A stretch of 64,000 nt of DNA from Pseudomonas sp. 7SR1 (lineage in GTDB: Bacteria; Pseudomonadota; Gammaproteobacteria; Pseudomonadales; Pseudomonadaceae). A model generated the notes under the pieces. That model was given only the letters and a program-made list of their open reading frames with translations. It was not told the DNA's origin and made no database searches. Every line of letters starts with the position of its first letter. Position 1 is the first letter of the stretch. Below, one piece after another: positions 53,633 to 63,994 of the stretch. Location: contig NZ_LT707064.1 in assembly GCF_900156465.1 (NCBI RefSeq), forward strand, positions 2,822,501 through 2,886,500, given 5' to 3'. Position numbers and translations under genes: made by a program.

Positions 53633-54964
53633 CTATAGATTCCCGGCTTTTTTCCACCCCAGGTACAACGTCACCAGCTCGGCCCCCAGCTCCCCGGGCC
53701 GGGCTTGCAACACCACCACGCCATGGGCGTTCAGGCGCTCGTGCAGTTCGTTGCGTGCATTCAAATACTCGACGGCCCCGCAATAGGCCAGGGCCTCGGG
53801 CAAGAACTGCACCGGAGTTTCCCGCAGGCGGTCCAGCGCTTCTTCCCGCAGGCTGGCCACCAGTACCCGATGCTGTTGGCCGAGCCGCTTGACGGCGGCC
53901 AGCAGGTCCTCGTCGTCTTCATCTCGCAGGTTGGTCACCAGCACCACCAGGGCCCGGCGTTTCTGCCGGACCAGCAGTTCGTTGGCGGCGGCCTGGTAGT
54001 CGGCGGGGCGCGAGGTGCTGTCGAGGTCGTACACGGTATTGAGCAGTACATTGAGCTGGCCGGCGCCCTTGACCGGGGCGAGGTAGCGCGGCTGTTCGCT
54101 GGCGAATGCGCTCAGGCCCACGGCGTCGCCCTGGCGCAGCGCGGTGTAGCTGAGCAGCAGGCAGGCGTTGAGGGCGTGATCGAAATGCGACAGCTCGCCG
54201 TCCTGGCTGCGCATGCGCCGGCCGCAATCGAGCATGAAGATGATCTGCTGGTCGCGCTCGTCTTCGTATTCCCGGGCTATCGGCGTGCGGTGGCGGGCGG
54301 TGGCCTTCCAGTCGATCTGACGCAGGCTGTCGCCTTCGCGAAACTCACGCAACTGATGGAATTCCTGCCCCTGGCCCCGTCGCTGGCGCTGACGCACGCC
54401 AAGCTGGCTGAGCCAGTTGTCCACCGCCAGCAACTGGCCGTCGTAGAGCCTGGCGAAGTCGGGATAGACCCGGATCTCGTCGGCCGCGGCCAGCAGGCGC
54501 TTGTCGGACCACAGGCCCAAGGGGCTTGGCAGGTTGACCTCGCAGTATTGGAAGATGAAGTGGCCGCGCTTGAGCGGGCGCAGGCGATAGCCGGCCTGGC
54601 TGGGTTGGCCCGGTTGAAGCGCCACTGTCAGCGGAAGGTGTTCGAAGGCCAGGCCGTCGGGGACATGATCGAAGACCAGGATGTCCAGCGGCTGGGGGAA
54701 ATCGTGGGTGATGCCCAGGTGGACTTCGCTCCAGCGACCCAGCGCCAGACTCCCGGGCATCTGCCGTTGCACCCGGGGCGAGGGCAAGCCCTTGAGGCGC
54801 ACCGCATCGAGAGTCGCCAGGGCCAGCAAGGCCAGCAGCAAGCCCCAGTTGATCGACTGCGCCGACGGCGGCAACGCAATCCCCAGGGCTCGCAGCGCAC
54901 CCAGCACGATACCAAGGGCCAGCAGTACCGCGAGCCAGATCAAGAGCAGGCGCGAGGGTTTCAT
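53633..54964 (-). CDS. DUF58 domain protein (MoxR-associated)
   Basis: 443-aa membrane-associated protein. Two N-terminal hydrophobic segments (MKPSRLLLIWLAVLLALGIVLGALRALGIALPP...WGLLLALLALATL), then the DUF58 core with QEFHQLREFREGDSLRQIDWKATARHRTPIAREYEDERDQQIIFMLDCGRRM, which leads into a von-Willebrand-A-like fold. It is always linked to MoxR AAA+ ATPases, which act as chaperones on such partners, though the exact role is not known. Start at 54964 with AAGGGGAA upstream; the open frame continues to 55345 through a repeat element and is not coding there. Confidence 0.88.
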   Translation of the reverse strand: MKPSRLLLIWLAVLLALGIVLGALRALGIALPPSAQSINWGLLLALLALATLDAVRLKGLPSPRVQRQMPGSLALGRWSEVHLGITHDFPQPLDILVFDHVPDGLAFEHLPLTVALQPGQPSQAGYRLRPLKRGHFIFQYCEVNLPSPLGLWSDKRLLAAADEIRVYPDFARLYDGQLLAVDNWLSQLGVRQRQRRGQGQEFHQLREFREGDSLRQIDWKATARHRTPIAREYEDERDQQIIFMLDCGRRMRSQDGELSHFDHALNACLLLSYTALRQGDAVGLSAFASEQPRYLAPVKGAGQLNVLLNTVYDLDSTSRPADYQAAANELLVRQKRRALVVLVTNLRDEDDEDLLAAVKRLGQQHRVLVASLREEALDRLRETPVQFLPEALAYCGAVEYLNARNELHERLNAHGVVVLQARPGELGAELVTLYLGWKKAGNL

Positions 54965-55004
54965 CGATGCATTCCCCTTGGAAGAGATGCAGAGCGAGCT
55001 TTTC

Positions 55005-55109
55005 TGGCGAGGGGATTTATCCCCGCCGGGCCGCGCAGCGGCCCCCCGGATATGACTGAAACACCGCAAGGGGTCGCTGCGCGGCCCACGGGGATAAATC
55101 CCCTCGCCA
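55005..55109. repeat. REP-like composite element with inverted arms (copy 2)
   Basis: TGGCGAGGGGATTTATCCCC (55005-55024) is perfectly inverted at 55090-55109. Inside it GGGCCGCGCAGCG (55028-55040) is perfectly inverted as CGCTGCGCGGCCC (55075-55087). It sits in the 175-base gap between the moxR and DUF58 genes. Confidence 0.85.
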
Positions 55110-55139
55110 CGCAAGGTATCCTCGGCATATTGGTACTGC

Positions 55140-56140
<1,001 letters not shown>

Positions 56141-56144
<4 letters not shown>

Positions 56145-57304
56145 AAGGCATTCCTGAGGGTTTGCAGATGGGCGACCTGGCGGCAGAACTCAGCGCTGGA
56201 CAGGCGCTGTTTCGGCCGGGGGCTGAGGGCCTGGCTGATGGCCTTGGTGGGTTGGCGGGTCAAGCGGGAAAGCACTTGCCATTGCTCGGCCACGGCCAGT
56301 TGTTCGAAGCCTGGGTGACGATGGCGGGCCCGGCGCAGTACGTCCTGCTGCAAGCCGCGCAGCAAGTGCTGCCGGCCATTATGGCGCAGATGGAACACGG
56401 CGCTGGCCTGCACATGCTCCTCCAGCTGGCGCCGTGCCTTGGGGGCCGGCGGCTGCAGCGGGCCATGACGCACGGCCGAGTGCCACAGCCAGAGGGCGAT
56501 CAAGGCCGCCAGTGCGACGAGTGCCTGGGGAAAGTAGCGCAGCAGCAGGGTCAGCAGGCTGTCGTGGTCGATGTTGTACAGCAGCGTGACGTCCGAGTCG
56601 GCGCTCAGGTACCAGAGCAGCCAGGCGTTGTCGTACTGATCGATCTGGTCGTTCTTCCACAGCTCGGCGTCGGTGATAACGGTGATGGAACCCTGGCCGT
56701 GGTTCAGCTGCATCATGTGGGTGGCCTGGGCGCTGTTGGCCCAGGACTGGGCCAGGTTGTGCGGGTCTTCGAGGTGGAAGTCGGTGTCGAAGCCGACATA
56801 GGCCGGTGCTTCCTCGTCTTCCAGGTACAACTTGGTCAATTCGGGGTAGCGGTCCTTGATGAGCTCCGGCGCCGGCTCCTTGAGGTCCTCGCTCAAGAAC
56901 TGGCGCAGGCGCACGCGGTCCAGCAGCAGGTCGCCGCTGCTGCCGGTGCTGTCGTCCCACAGCGCCTCGGCGACGAAGAGCAGGCGCCCGCCGGCCCGGG
57001 TCCAGTTCATCAACTGGTCGACTTCCCGCGGTGTCATGTCGCTTCGCTCTCCCAGCAACAGCAGGCTGCGTTGGCGTGGCTCCAGAGTCGGCAGCATGTT
57101 CAGGTCATTGGCGTGTTCGACCTTGATGCCTTGCTGGCGCAGGAAATGCTCGGCGGCCAGGTAAGGGTTGGCCTGGGCCTCGGGCGAAGGGCCGTGGTCG
57201 AGGGTTTCCTGGTAAGGCACCGCCTTGGAGCCCAGGTAGGCGACCATTGCCCCCAGCAGGACGATCGCCAGGACGGCGAGCAGCAACCCCGCGCGCCGGC
57301 TCAT
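56141..57304 (-). CDS. DUF4350 domain protein
   Basis: 387-aa membrane-anchored protein: N-terminal TM (MSRRAGLLLAVLAIVLLGAMVAYLGS), an extracytoplasmic domain with VPYQETLDHGPSPEAQANPYLAAEHFLRQQGIKVEHANDLNMLPTLEPRQRSLLLLGERSDMTPREVDQLMNWTRAGGRLLFVAEALW (typical DUF4350, a glutamine-amidotransferase-like fold without evident catalytic residues) and a second TM (PQALVALAALIALWLWHSAV). Start ATG 57304 overlaps the DUF4129 stop; the frame from 57346 lies inside that gene. Confidence 0.85.
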
Positions 57305-58839
57305 CGCGCCCTTCCCGGACCGAACAGCCCGCGCCAGCCGTCGCACAGTTCCTGTTGCAGGTCGGGCGATGGCGGGCGGTGCCCATAGGCGACGTTCTGC
57401 CAGTGCAGGGTCAGGAGCCTGCTGAACGCCAGCAGGTGTTCCTGCTGCAGCTGTTCGACGCGATGCAGCACCTGGCCCTCGGTATCGGCCGCTTTCAGGG
57501 CAACGCCGAACTCGTGATGCAAGCGACTGAGCAAGGCCCGGTACAGCAGGCCCAGGGCCTCACGGGGGGCTGTGCTCCAGAGCTGCTCGGCGCTGGCCGC
57601 CACATCTTCGGGCAGGCTTTCTTCACGGATATCCAGGCCGAACATTTGAACCGGTGCCGGTCGTTCTGGTGGCGGGCGTTTCGTCGCCCGGCGACTGGGC
57701 AGGGCCTGGAAGCGATCACGGTAGTGCCAGACCAGCCAGACGATCGCCCCGGCCAGGCAAGCCCAGAGCAGGACCTGGATCAGCGCGGCGGCGGTCTCGA
57801 AGCGCTGGCCGCCGAGCCACTGGAACAACGCCTTGAGCCAACCCGAGGGTTCGCCGTCCTCGTCGGGTTCTTCGGTTTCCTCGCCAAAGCGATAACGGGT
57901 CACGGTCTCGGTGTTCTTGAATGGCGGGGCCTGGAGGATCGCTTCGATGCTGTCCCTGGATGCCTCGCTGGTGAGGGGCTGATTGAGCAGCCGGGGGCTG
58001 TCAGGCGCGGTGTTGTCTTCGGCGGCCCAGGTCTTGGGCCCCAGGGGCAACAGCACCAGGGCCAGCAGCATGAGGACGGGCGCTACGCCGCTCAGGCGTT
58101 GGCGCAGGCGCCGGAACACCAGCTCGATGTCCCAGGCCTCCAGGATCGTGCGTCGATTCAGGTAGAGGCTGAAACCGCAGGCGACATATACCGGCTCCCA
58201 GAGGATCAGCAACAGGGGATACAGGAAGTTGATCAGGTGTTCGAACCACAACCAGTCGTTCTCGGCGACGGCGATCAAGGCCTGCCAGTCCCATTCCAGC
58301 TCAACCTGCTGCGGCACGAACAGGTAGAACAGGGCCATCAGGCCGAACCACAGGACCGTCTCCAGGTGCACGCCGATCACGGTCAGCCACTGCGCTGCGC
58401 CGCCGTTGCGTTGCAGCAGAACCCGCAAGCGCTGTTCCCGTGCTTGCCCGCAAAGGCCTTCGAGCTGCACCACCGGCATCAGGAAGCTGCGGCTCAGGCT
58501 CAGCCGGCGCCAGGTCAGGCTGGCGAGCAGTTGGGGCTTGAGCAGGGCGGGCCACTGGCGCAAGGCCTGCTTCAAGGTGGGTGTTTCGCCAAACAATGCC
58601 TTGGACAGGATATACAGCGGCAAGCGGTCGAAGGCCGGCTTCAACCACCAGAACACCACTATCACCAGGGACGGCGAATCCCACAGCAACAGCGACAACA
58701 GCGCATAGACCGGAAGCGTGACGATGGCCCAGCTGGTCATCAGCAGGCGGCGATGCCGCTGGCTCATCAGGATGCCCAGGTCCATGGCTTCCCAGGTGGT
58801 GCGCGGGCGGATGGCTACGCTGGCGTCACTCAGCCGCAT
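57301..58839 (-). CDS. DUF4129 domain membrane protein
   Basis: 512-aa integral membrane protein with six or so hydrophobic segments, including YALLSLLLWDSPSLVIVVFWWLKP and a TM before the C-terminal cytoplasmic DUF4129 domain (residues about 395-505; EESLPEDVAASAEQLWSTAPREALGLLYRALLSRLHHEFGVALKAADTEGQVLHRV). Member of the conserved RDD-SpoIIM-DUF4129-DUF4350-MoxR-DUF58 operon; its function has not been established as far as I know. Overlaps the SpoIIM gene by 14 bases and the next gene by 4. Confidence 0.85.
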   Translation of the reverse strand: MRLSDASVAIRPRTTWEAMDLGILMSQRHRRLLMTSWAIVTLPVYALLSLLLWDSPSLVIVVFWWLKPAFDRLPLYILSKALFGETPTLKQALRQWPALLKPQLLASLTWRRLSLSRSFLMPVVQLEGLCGQAREQRLRVLLQRNGGAAQWLTVIGVHLETVLWFGLMALFYLFVPQQVELEWDWQALIAVAENDWLWFEHLINFLYPLLLILWEPVYVACGFSLYLNRRTILEAWDIELVFRRLRQRLSGVAPVLMLLALVLLPLGPKTWAAEDNTAPDSPRLLNQPLTSEASRDSIEAILQAPPFKNTETVTRYRFGEETEEPDEDGEPSGWLKALFQWLGGQRFETAAALIQVLLWACLAGAIVWLVWHYRDRFQALPSRRATKRPPPERPAPVQMFGLDIREESLPEDVAASAEQLWSTAPREALGLLYRALLSRLHHEFGVALKAADTEGQVLHRVEQLQQEHLLAFSRLLTLHWQNVAYGHRPPSPDLQQELCDGWRGLFGPGRAR

Positions 58840-59797
58840 GGCGTACCCGTCCGGCCAACAGCAGGTAGCTCAACACTAGCAGCCACAACAGGGCGCCGAC
58901 CGTGTACTTGGTGGCGGGCGTCACGGCGCTGGAGGACCAGTAGGCTTCGATGAAGGCGGCGATGAGCAGCAACAGTATCACCCCGGCGATCATCGACACG
59001 CTTTTGCGAGCGGCGAGCCGCAAGGCTTCGCCCCGGGTGAGGCGTCCCGGCGCAATCAACGCCCAGCCCAGCTGCAAGCCGGCGGCACCGGCCAGGGTGA
59101 TGGCGGTGAGTTCGAAGGCGCCGTGACCGATCACGAACGACCAGAATGTCCCGCCTGAGCCGATCTGGGTCAGGTGCCCGGCCACCGCCCCGATGGTCAG
59201 GCCGTTGAAGAACAGGAAGAACGCGCTGCCCAGGCCGAACATCATGCCGCTGGCGAAGGTCTGAAAGGCGATGCCGATGTTGTGCATGATGTAGTAGCCG
59301 AACATGACCCAGTCCTCGCTGGCCGCCCGTTCCACCGAGCGCCCCAGGTGACCGGCGGCGGGGTCGTACATGCTGCGTATCTGGCTGACTTCCTCGGCGC
59401 CCAGCACGCTGTAGACCAGCTCCGGGAACAGATAGACCAGCAGCCCGATGCCGGCCAGGCTGCCGAGGAACATCACGCAGGCAGCCAGCACGAACCGCCA
59501 TTGCTCACGAACCAGTCGAGGGAAACCCACCAGGATGAATGCCGTAAGGCCCGAAGGCCTGCCGCGGTCCCGGTAGAGTTGCTGGTGACCACGCAGTGCC
59601 AGTTGTTGCAGCGTGTCGACCAGCAGGCTGCTGTAGCCTCGCGCCTGGGCCAGTGCCAGGTGTTGGCAGAGCCGGCGGTAGGCGTGGGGAAACTCGTTGC
59701 TCTGGGGCACGTTGCGGCTGCGCTCCAGTTGATCGAGCAGCCGGGACAGCTGCTCCCATTCCTGCTGGTGACGGTTTTCGAACAGGCTTTGCTTCAT
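58826..59797 (-). CDS. SpoIIM (stage II sporulation protein M)-like membrane protein
   Basis: 323-aa inner-membrane protein of the SpoIIM family, here in a non-sporulating bacterium. The cytoplasmic N-terminus (MKQSLFENRHQQEWEQLSRLLDQLERSR) precedes five or six TMs; the family core is YYIMHNIGIAFQTFASGMMFGLGSAFFLFFNGLTIGAVAGHLTQIG...FVIGHGAFELTAITLAGAAGLQLGWALIAPG. The start at 59797 overlaps the RDD-gene stop (ATGA); the longer open frame to 60271 is antisense noise. Confidence 0.87.
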   Translation of the reverse strand: MKQSLFENRHQQEWEQLSRLLDQLERSRNVPQSNEFPHAYRRLCQHLALAQARGYSSLLVDTLQQLALRGHQQLYRDRGRPSGLTAFILVGFPRLVREQWRFVLAACVMFLGSLAGIGLLVYLFPELVYSVLGAEEVSQIRSMYDPAAGHLGRSVERAASEDWVMFGYYIMHNIGIAFQTFASGMMFGLGSAFFLFFNGLTIGAVAGHLTQIGSGGTFWSFVIGHGAFELTAITLAGAAGLQLGWALIAPGRLTRGEALRLAARKSVSMIAGVILLLLIAAFIEAYWSSSAVTPATKYTVGALLWLLVLSYLLLAGRVRHAAE

Positions 59798-60519
59798 GTC
59801 GGCCCCAACAGGCCGCGGGCGATGCCATTGAGTTCGGCCACGGCGCGGGGAGGTTGCACGTTCAGCGGTGCGGCAAGGATGGTTGCCAGTTCGTTGACCC
59901 TGGCCTGGGAAAGTTCGGCCTGGCGTTCGGCGAAACCGAGCACGGCGCGCTGTTCGTTGAGGCTCAGGGCAAACGGAGGTCGCAAGGGGGGCGCCTGGGG
60001 CAGGGCGGGGCGCTTGACCGGCTGTTCGCGATACACCACCAGGGTGCCGGCCGCCAGGTCCCCCAGGCGCTTGAAGGCCGGATGCTGCAGGCAACAGACT
60101 GCGCCGAAGGCATAGCCAAAGGGCAGCATGTCGACGAAGCGCAACAGATTGCGGATCAGCGAGGCCGACCAGCCGACGGGCCGGCCGTCGTCCTGCACCA
60201 CGCGCAACCCCATCATCTGCTTGCCGGGGGAGCGCCCCTGCCTCAGCACCTCGAACAGCACCATGTACCACCAGCTGACCACGAACAGCAGGATAGAACC
60301 CAGGCCGATCCCCAGTTCGCCGAAGAACGCCAGGATGAAGAAGAGGACACCCAGGACCAGGCCCCGTATGCCCAGGTCGATGGCGAAGGCCAGTGCGCGG
60401 GGCATCAACCCCGCCGGCCGCAGTGGCAGGTCGATGCCTTCTGGCGTTTCGACCTGATACCGCGTGTCCAGTGGCGGGGGCAGCGGCGCGTTCCTTTGCA
60501 GTGCTGGTCTCTCGAGCAT
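59794..60519 (-). CDS. RDD family membrane protein
   Basis: 241-aa protein with the RDD domain: GLMPRALAFAIDLGIRGLVLGVLFF has the conserved R and D, then VVSWWYMVLFEVLRQGRSPGKQMMGLRVVQDDGRPVGWSASLIRNLLRFVD, the invariant GRSPGKxxxGL stretch. Two or three TMs and a polar C-terminal tail. First gene of the six-gene operon. ATG 60519 selected, since the frame to 60627 includes the promoter region. Confidence 0.87.
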   Translation of the reverse strand: MLERPALQRNAPLPPPLDTRYQVETPEGIDLPLRPAGLMPRALAFAIDLGIRGLVLGVLFFILAFFGELGIGLGSILLFVVSWWYMVLFEVLRQGRSPGKQMMGLRVVQDDGRPVGWSASLIRNLLRFVDMLPFGYAFGAVCCLQHPAFKRLGDLAAGTLVVYREQPVKRPALPQAPPLRPPFALSLNEQRAVLGFAERQAELSQARVNELATILAAPLNVQPPRAVAELNGIARGLLGPT

Positions 60520-60717
60520 GGGCAACCTGAATGATAGGCCGGTTCGAACATTCGATCTGGCCACAGATGCTAACAGTGTTCGTGCGCGCAAACGATACGA
60601 GGCGATACCAGACTTTGTGTCATTCAATAGCTCGCAACAGGATTGAATCCAGACAACACTGGCCGCAGCCGGGGTCCAGCGCCTAGACTTCGCCAGTCTT
60701 CAACTCAGGAACAGGCC

Positions 60718-62145
60718 GTGACTTCCATCTTCTGGTACGACTACGAAACCACCGGCATCGACCCCAGGAGCGATCGCCCCTTGCAGATGGCGGGTATCCG
60801 TACCGATTTCGAACTCAATGAAATCGACGAACCGGTGAACCTGTATTGCCGGCCCAGTGATGACATCCTGCCGCATCCCGCTGCGTGTGCGATCACCGGC
60901 ATCACGCCGGCGCGCCTGGTCGAGCAAGGGCTGAGCGAAGCCGATTTCATGACCCGTGTCCACGCGCAACTGGCCGCGCCGGGTACCTGTGGCGCCGGCT
61001 ATAACACGCTGCGTTTCGATGACGAGATGACTCGCTACAGCCTGTATCGGAATTTCTTCGACCCCTACGCCCGCGAGTGGCAGGGCGGTAACAGTCGCTG
61101 GGATCTCATCGACCTGGTACGCGCCGCCTATGCGTTGCGCCCGCAAGGCATCGTCTGGCCGCAGGAGGATGGTCGCGTCAGCCTCAAGCTCGAGCGCCTC
61201 ACCGCCGCCAATGGCATCGACCATGGCCAGGCCCATGACGCGTTGTCGGATGTGCGTGCGACCATTGCCCTGGCTCGCCTGATCCGGCAGAAGCAGCCGC
61301 GGCTCTACGATTGGCTGTTCCAGCTGCGAGGCAAACAGAAGGTCCTGGATCAGGTCCGTCTGTTACAACCATTGGTACATGTTTCCGGGCGTTTTTCCGC
61401 TGCGCGAAACTATATCGGCGTCGTCCTGCCGCTGGCCTGGCATCCGAAAAACCGCAATGCCTTGATCGTCTGCGACCTGCACCTGGACCCCCAGGGGTTG
61501 CTGGAGCATGACGCGCAAATCCTGCGCCAGCGCTTGTATACCCGTCGCGAAGAGTTGCTTGAAGGTGAGTTACCGGTGCCTCTCAAACTTATCCATATCA
61601 ACAAGTGCCCGGTGGTCGCGCCACTTTCGGTGCTGCGTGCCGAAGACCTGGAGCGACTGCAACTGGATATGGATGGCCTGCAGCAACGGGCGCTGCGGCT
61701 AAGTGACGCACAGCAGGTCTGGCAGGAGAAACTTCAGGCTATTTACGGTGGTGAGGACTTCGCCGCCAGTGAAGATCCCGAACAACAGTTGTACGCAGGT
61801 TTTCTCGGTGATCGTGATCGTCGCTTATGCGAACAAGTCCGTTTGGCGGACCCGGTGCAACTGGCACGGGAACGCTGGCTGTTCGATGATGAGCGTCTGC
61901 CGGAATTACTGTTTCGATATCGTGCACGCAACTTCCCGGATACGTTGAGTGCTGAAGAACAGGAGCGCTGGAGACTGTTCTGTCAGCAGCGCCTGTCATC
62001 CCCACAATGGGGCGCACCGAATACCCTGGAAACTTTTGATGAGGCGATGCAAGAGTGGATGGCCCTGGCTACACCCATGCAGCGAGAGGTCCTTGTGCAA
62101 TGGCAGGGTTACAGCCAGCAATTGCGCCAGCGTTTAAGCCTGTGA
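60718..62145 (+). CDS. sbcB: Exodeoxyribonuclease I
   Basis: 475-aa 3'-to-5' single-strand DNA exonuclease of recombination and repair. DEDD active site is visible: D and E in FWYDYETTGIDPRSD, D in NTLRFDDEMTRY, and HDALSDVRATIALARLI as Exo III motif with H and D. SH3-like and C-terminal domains follow (RYRARNFPDTLSAEEQERWRLFCQQRL). Start GTG 60718 with CAGGA 7 bases upstream; an ATG 75 bases earlier opens a low-complexity extension foreign to the family. Adjacent to mvaT as in PAO1. Confidence 0.93.
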   Translation: MTSIFWYDYETTGIDPRSDRPLQMAGIRTDFELNEIDEPVNLYCRPSDDILPHPAACAITGITPARLVEQGLSEADFMTRVHAQLAAPGTCGAGYNTLRFDDEMTRYSLYRNFFDPYAREWQGGNSRWDLIDLVRAAYALRPQGIVWPQEDGRVSLKLERLTAANGIDHGQAHDALSDVRATIALARLIRQKQPRLYDWLFQLRGKQKVLDQVRLLQPLVHVSGRFSAARNYIGVVLPLAWHPKNRNALIVCDLHLDPQGLLEHDAQILRQRLYTRREELLEGELPVPLKLIHINKCPVVAPLSVLRAEDLERLQLDMDGLQQRALRLSDAQQVWQEKLQAIYGGEDFAASEDPEQQLYAGFLGDRDRRLCEQVRLADPVQLARERWLFDDERLPELLFRYRARNFPDTLSAEEQERWRLFCQQRLSSPQWGAPNTLETFDEAMQEWMALATPMQREVLVQWQGYSQQLRQRLSL

Positions 62146-62174
62146 ACGTCGATAAGTGAAAAGTTGACCGCATA

Positions 62175-62206
62175 AAAAAACGCCAGCGATCGCTGGCGTT
62201 GTTTTT
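62175..62206. terminator. Bidirectional terminator between sbcB and mvaT
   Basis: AACGCCAGCGATCGCTGGCGTT is a perfect dyad (core 62181-62198) with AAAAAAA on one side and GTTTTT on the other, terminating both converging genes. Confidence 0.9.
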
Positions 62207-62237
62207 GCTCGTGAAGAGCGGCTCGAAGCGGCAGGAT

Positions 62238-62615
62238 TCAGCCCAGCAGCTTGGCCCAGCTTTCAACCACGTCACCGCCCCACTTGGCTTTCCACTCTTT
62301 CAGGGTCTTGTGGTTGCCACCTTTGGTTTCGATGACTTCACCGTTGTGCGGGTTTTTGTATTGCTTAACTTTGCGAGCGCGTTTGGTGCCGGTAGTTTTG
62401 ACGGCGCCACGGGGGGCTTTGCCCGACTTGGCTTCTGGATCCAACAGGGCAATGATGTCGCGCAGGGACTTGGAATATTCGCCCATCAGAGTGCGCAATT
62501 TGCCTTCGAATTCCAGTTCTTTTTGCAGTTTGTCGTCCTGGGACAGATTTTTCAGGCGCTCTTGCAGCTCTTTGATAGCTTCTTCAGTAGCGCGGTATTC
62601 ATTGATCAAGGACAT
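62238..62615 (-). CDS. mvaT: H-NS-like xenogeneic silencer MvaT
   Basis: 125-aa nucleoid protein that binds AT-rich DNA and silences acquired genes. The N-terminal coiled-coil oligomerisation domain (MSLINEYRATEEAIKELQERLKNLSQDDKLQKELEFEGKLRTLMGEYSKSLRDIIALLDPEA) is almost that of PAO1 MvaT, and the C-terminal DNA-binding domain is RARKVKQYKNPHNGEVIETKGGNHKTLKEWKAKWG. Start ATG 62615, matching the family; the frame to 62663 is extra. Order sbcB-mvaT-purU is the PAO1 order (PA4316-PA4314). It may silence the AT-rich head of the Ig-repeat gene at 38551. Confidence 0.95.
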   Translation of the reverse strand: MSLINEYRATEEAIKELQERLKNLSQDDKLQKELEFEGKLRTLMGEYSKSLRDIIALLDPEAKSGKAPRGAVKTTGTKRARKVKQYKNPHNGEVIETKGGNHKTLKEWKAKWGGDVVESWAKLLG

Positions 62616-62921
62616 GGGGACTACCTTATGTAGGACGCTGATGACAAGGAGACAGTGTGGCAATAGTAATCAGACAGTTTCATCAAGTAAACATTTAAGC
62701 CGGCTTTTATTTAATTAATTAGTGCCGTGCCACAAAAAAGGGGATTGCAGTTAAATACTGTGAGAGGCTCTTCACATCTGTTCACATTTATAGCAAGCAG
62801 TCCCGGGCCAGCCTCAGCGCTGCCGGCATGAGGCTAGAGAGGCCCGGCGCGTCATCGATACTGCAGTTTTGCTGCGCAATGGCTAGAATAGCCGCCTTTG
62901 CGAAGTTCTGGAGTTTCCCTA
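62616..62921. promoter_or_regulatory. mvaT / purU divergent promoter region
   Basis: 306 bases without a gene, markedly AT-rich at 62680-62790 (TTTATTTAATTAATTAG). Such sequence suits binding by MvaT itself and autoregulation. A TAGAAT at 62884-62889 could be the purU -10 element. GGAG precedes the purU ATG. Confidence 0.5.
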
Positions 62922-63770
62922 ATGCGCACTTTTCGGCTGGTGATCGCTTGCCCGGACCGCGTCGGTATCGTTGCTAAAGTCAGTAACTTTCTGGCGTCCC
63001 ATAACGGCTGGATCACTGAAGCAAGCCATCATTCGGACAATCAGAGCGGTTGGTTCTTCATGCGTCATGAGATCCGTGCCGACTCGCTGCCCTTCGGCAT
63101 CGAAGCCTTTCGCGAGGCCTTTGCACCGATTGCCGAAGAGTTCTCGATGGACTGGCGCATCACCGACACTGCGCAGAAAAAACGCGTGGTGCTGATGGCC
63201 AGCCGTGAGTCCCATTGCCTGGCTGACCTGTTGCATCGCTGGCACAGCGATGAGCTCGACTGCGACATCGCCTGTGTCATTTCCAACCATGACGATCTGC
63301 GCAGCATGGTGGAGTGGCACGGCATCCCGTACTACCACGTACCGGTCAATCCGCAGGACAAGCAACCGGCGTTCGCCGAAGTCTCGCGGCTGGTCAAGCA
63401 GCACGACGCCGAGGTGGTGGTGCTGGCTCGCTACATGCAGATCCTGCCGCCGTCCCTGTGCAGCGAATATGCCCACAAGGTCATCAATATCCATCACAGT
63501 TTCCTGCCATCGTTCGTCGGGGCCAAGCCGTACCACCAGGCCTCGATGCGCGGCGTGAAGCTGATTGGCGCCACCTGCCACTACGTGACCGAAGAGCTGG
63601 ACGCCGGCCCGATCATCGAGCAGGACGTGGTGCGCGTCAGCCACAGCGACAGCATCGAAGACATGGTGCGCTTCGGCCGTGATGTGGAGAAAATGGTGCT
63701 GGCCCGAGGCTTGCGCTATCACCTCGAGGACCGGGTGCTGGTGCACGGCAACAAGACCGTGGTGTTCTGA
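62922..63770 (+). CDS. purU: Formyltetrahydrofolate deformylase
   Basis: 282-aa enzyme hydrolysing 10-formyl-THF to THF and formate, balancing one-carbon pools. N-terminal ACT domain (residues 1-80, MRTFRLVIACPDRVGIVAKVSNFLASHNGWITEASHHSDN) for regulation by methionine/glycine as in E. coli PurU, and the catalytic formyltransferase-like domain with HHSFLPSFVGAKPYHQA and VTEELDAGPIIEQDV containing the Asn-His-Asp triad. Start ATG 62922 with GGAG. A terminator follows at 63775-63808. Confidence 0.95.
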   Translation: MRTFRLVIACPDRVGIVAKVSNFLASHNGWITEASHHSDNQSGWFFMRHEIRADSLPFGIEAFREAFAPIAEEFSMDWRITDTAQKKRVVLMASRESHCLADLLHRWHSDELDCDIACVISNHDDLRSMVEWHGIPYYHVPVNPQDKQPAFAEVSRLVKQHDAEVVVLARYMQILPPSLCSEYAHKVINIHHSFLPSFVGAKPYHQASMRGVKLIGATCHYVTEELDAGPIIEQDVVRVSHSDSIEDMVRFGRDVEKMVLARGLRYHLEDRVLVHGNKTVVF

Positions 63771-63774
63771 ATCC

Positions 63775-63808
63775 AAAGGCCTGCACGAGTAATCGCCAGG
63801 CCTTTTTT
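63775..63808 (+). terminator. Terminator of purU
   Basis: AAAGGCCTG-N13-CAGGCCTTTTTT: a 7-9 base stem followed by six T, five bases after the purU stop. Confidence 0.85.
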
Positions 63809-63823
63809 CATAAGGTTGCCCTG

Positions 63824-63994
63824 ATGACCGATCCATTGGACAAAGCCACCTCCAGGGCGCCAGCGACCCTGGGTGAGGGCTGCCTGAGCCGCTACGATCC
63901 CGAGGAGTTGGGCCCGGAGGATGGCACGGAATTTCCCGATGCCGCCCAGCTGTGGGAGCAACTGCACCCGCAGGACACTCCCGAAGCCTTCTAG
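63824..63994 (+). CDS. Small hypothetical protein at the window edge
   Basis: 56-codon open frame from ATG to TAG, translated MTDPLDKATSRAPATLGEGC and on through YDPEELGPEDGTEFPDAAQLWEQL. Acidic and Pro/Glu/Asp-rich, with no signal peptide. AAGG lies upstream of the ATG. The amphipathic end DAAQLWEQL looks protein-like, but I do not recognise a family. Immediately follows the purU terminator on the same strand. Confidence 0.5.
   Translation: MTDPLDKATSRAPATLGEGCLSRYDPEELGPEDGTEFPDAAQLWEQLHPQDTPEAF

Noticed and set aside
58826..60271. 481-codon version of the SpoIIM-like gene
   Set aside because: The extra 158 codons lie antisense-like within the RDD gene in another frame; the ATG at 59797 overlaps the RDD stop in the usual ATGA arrangement.
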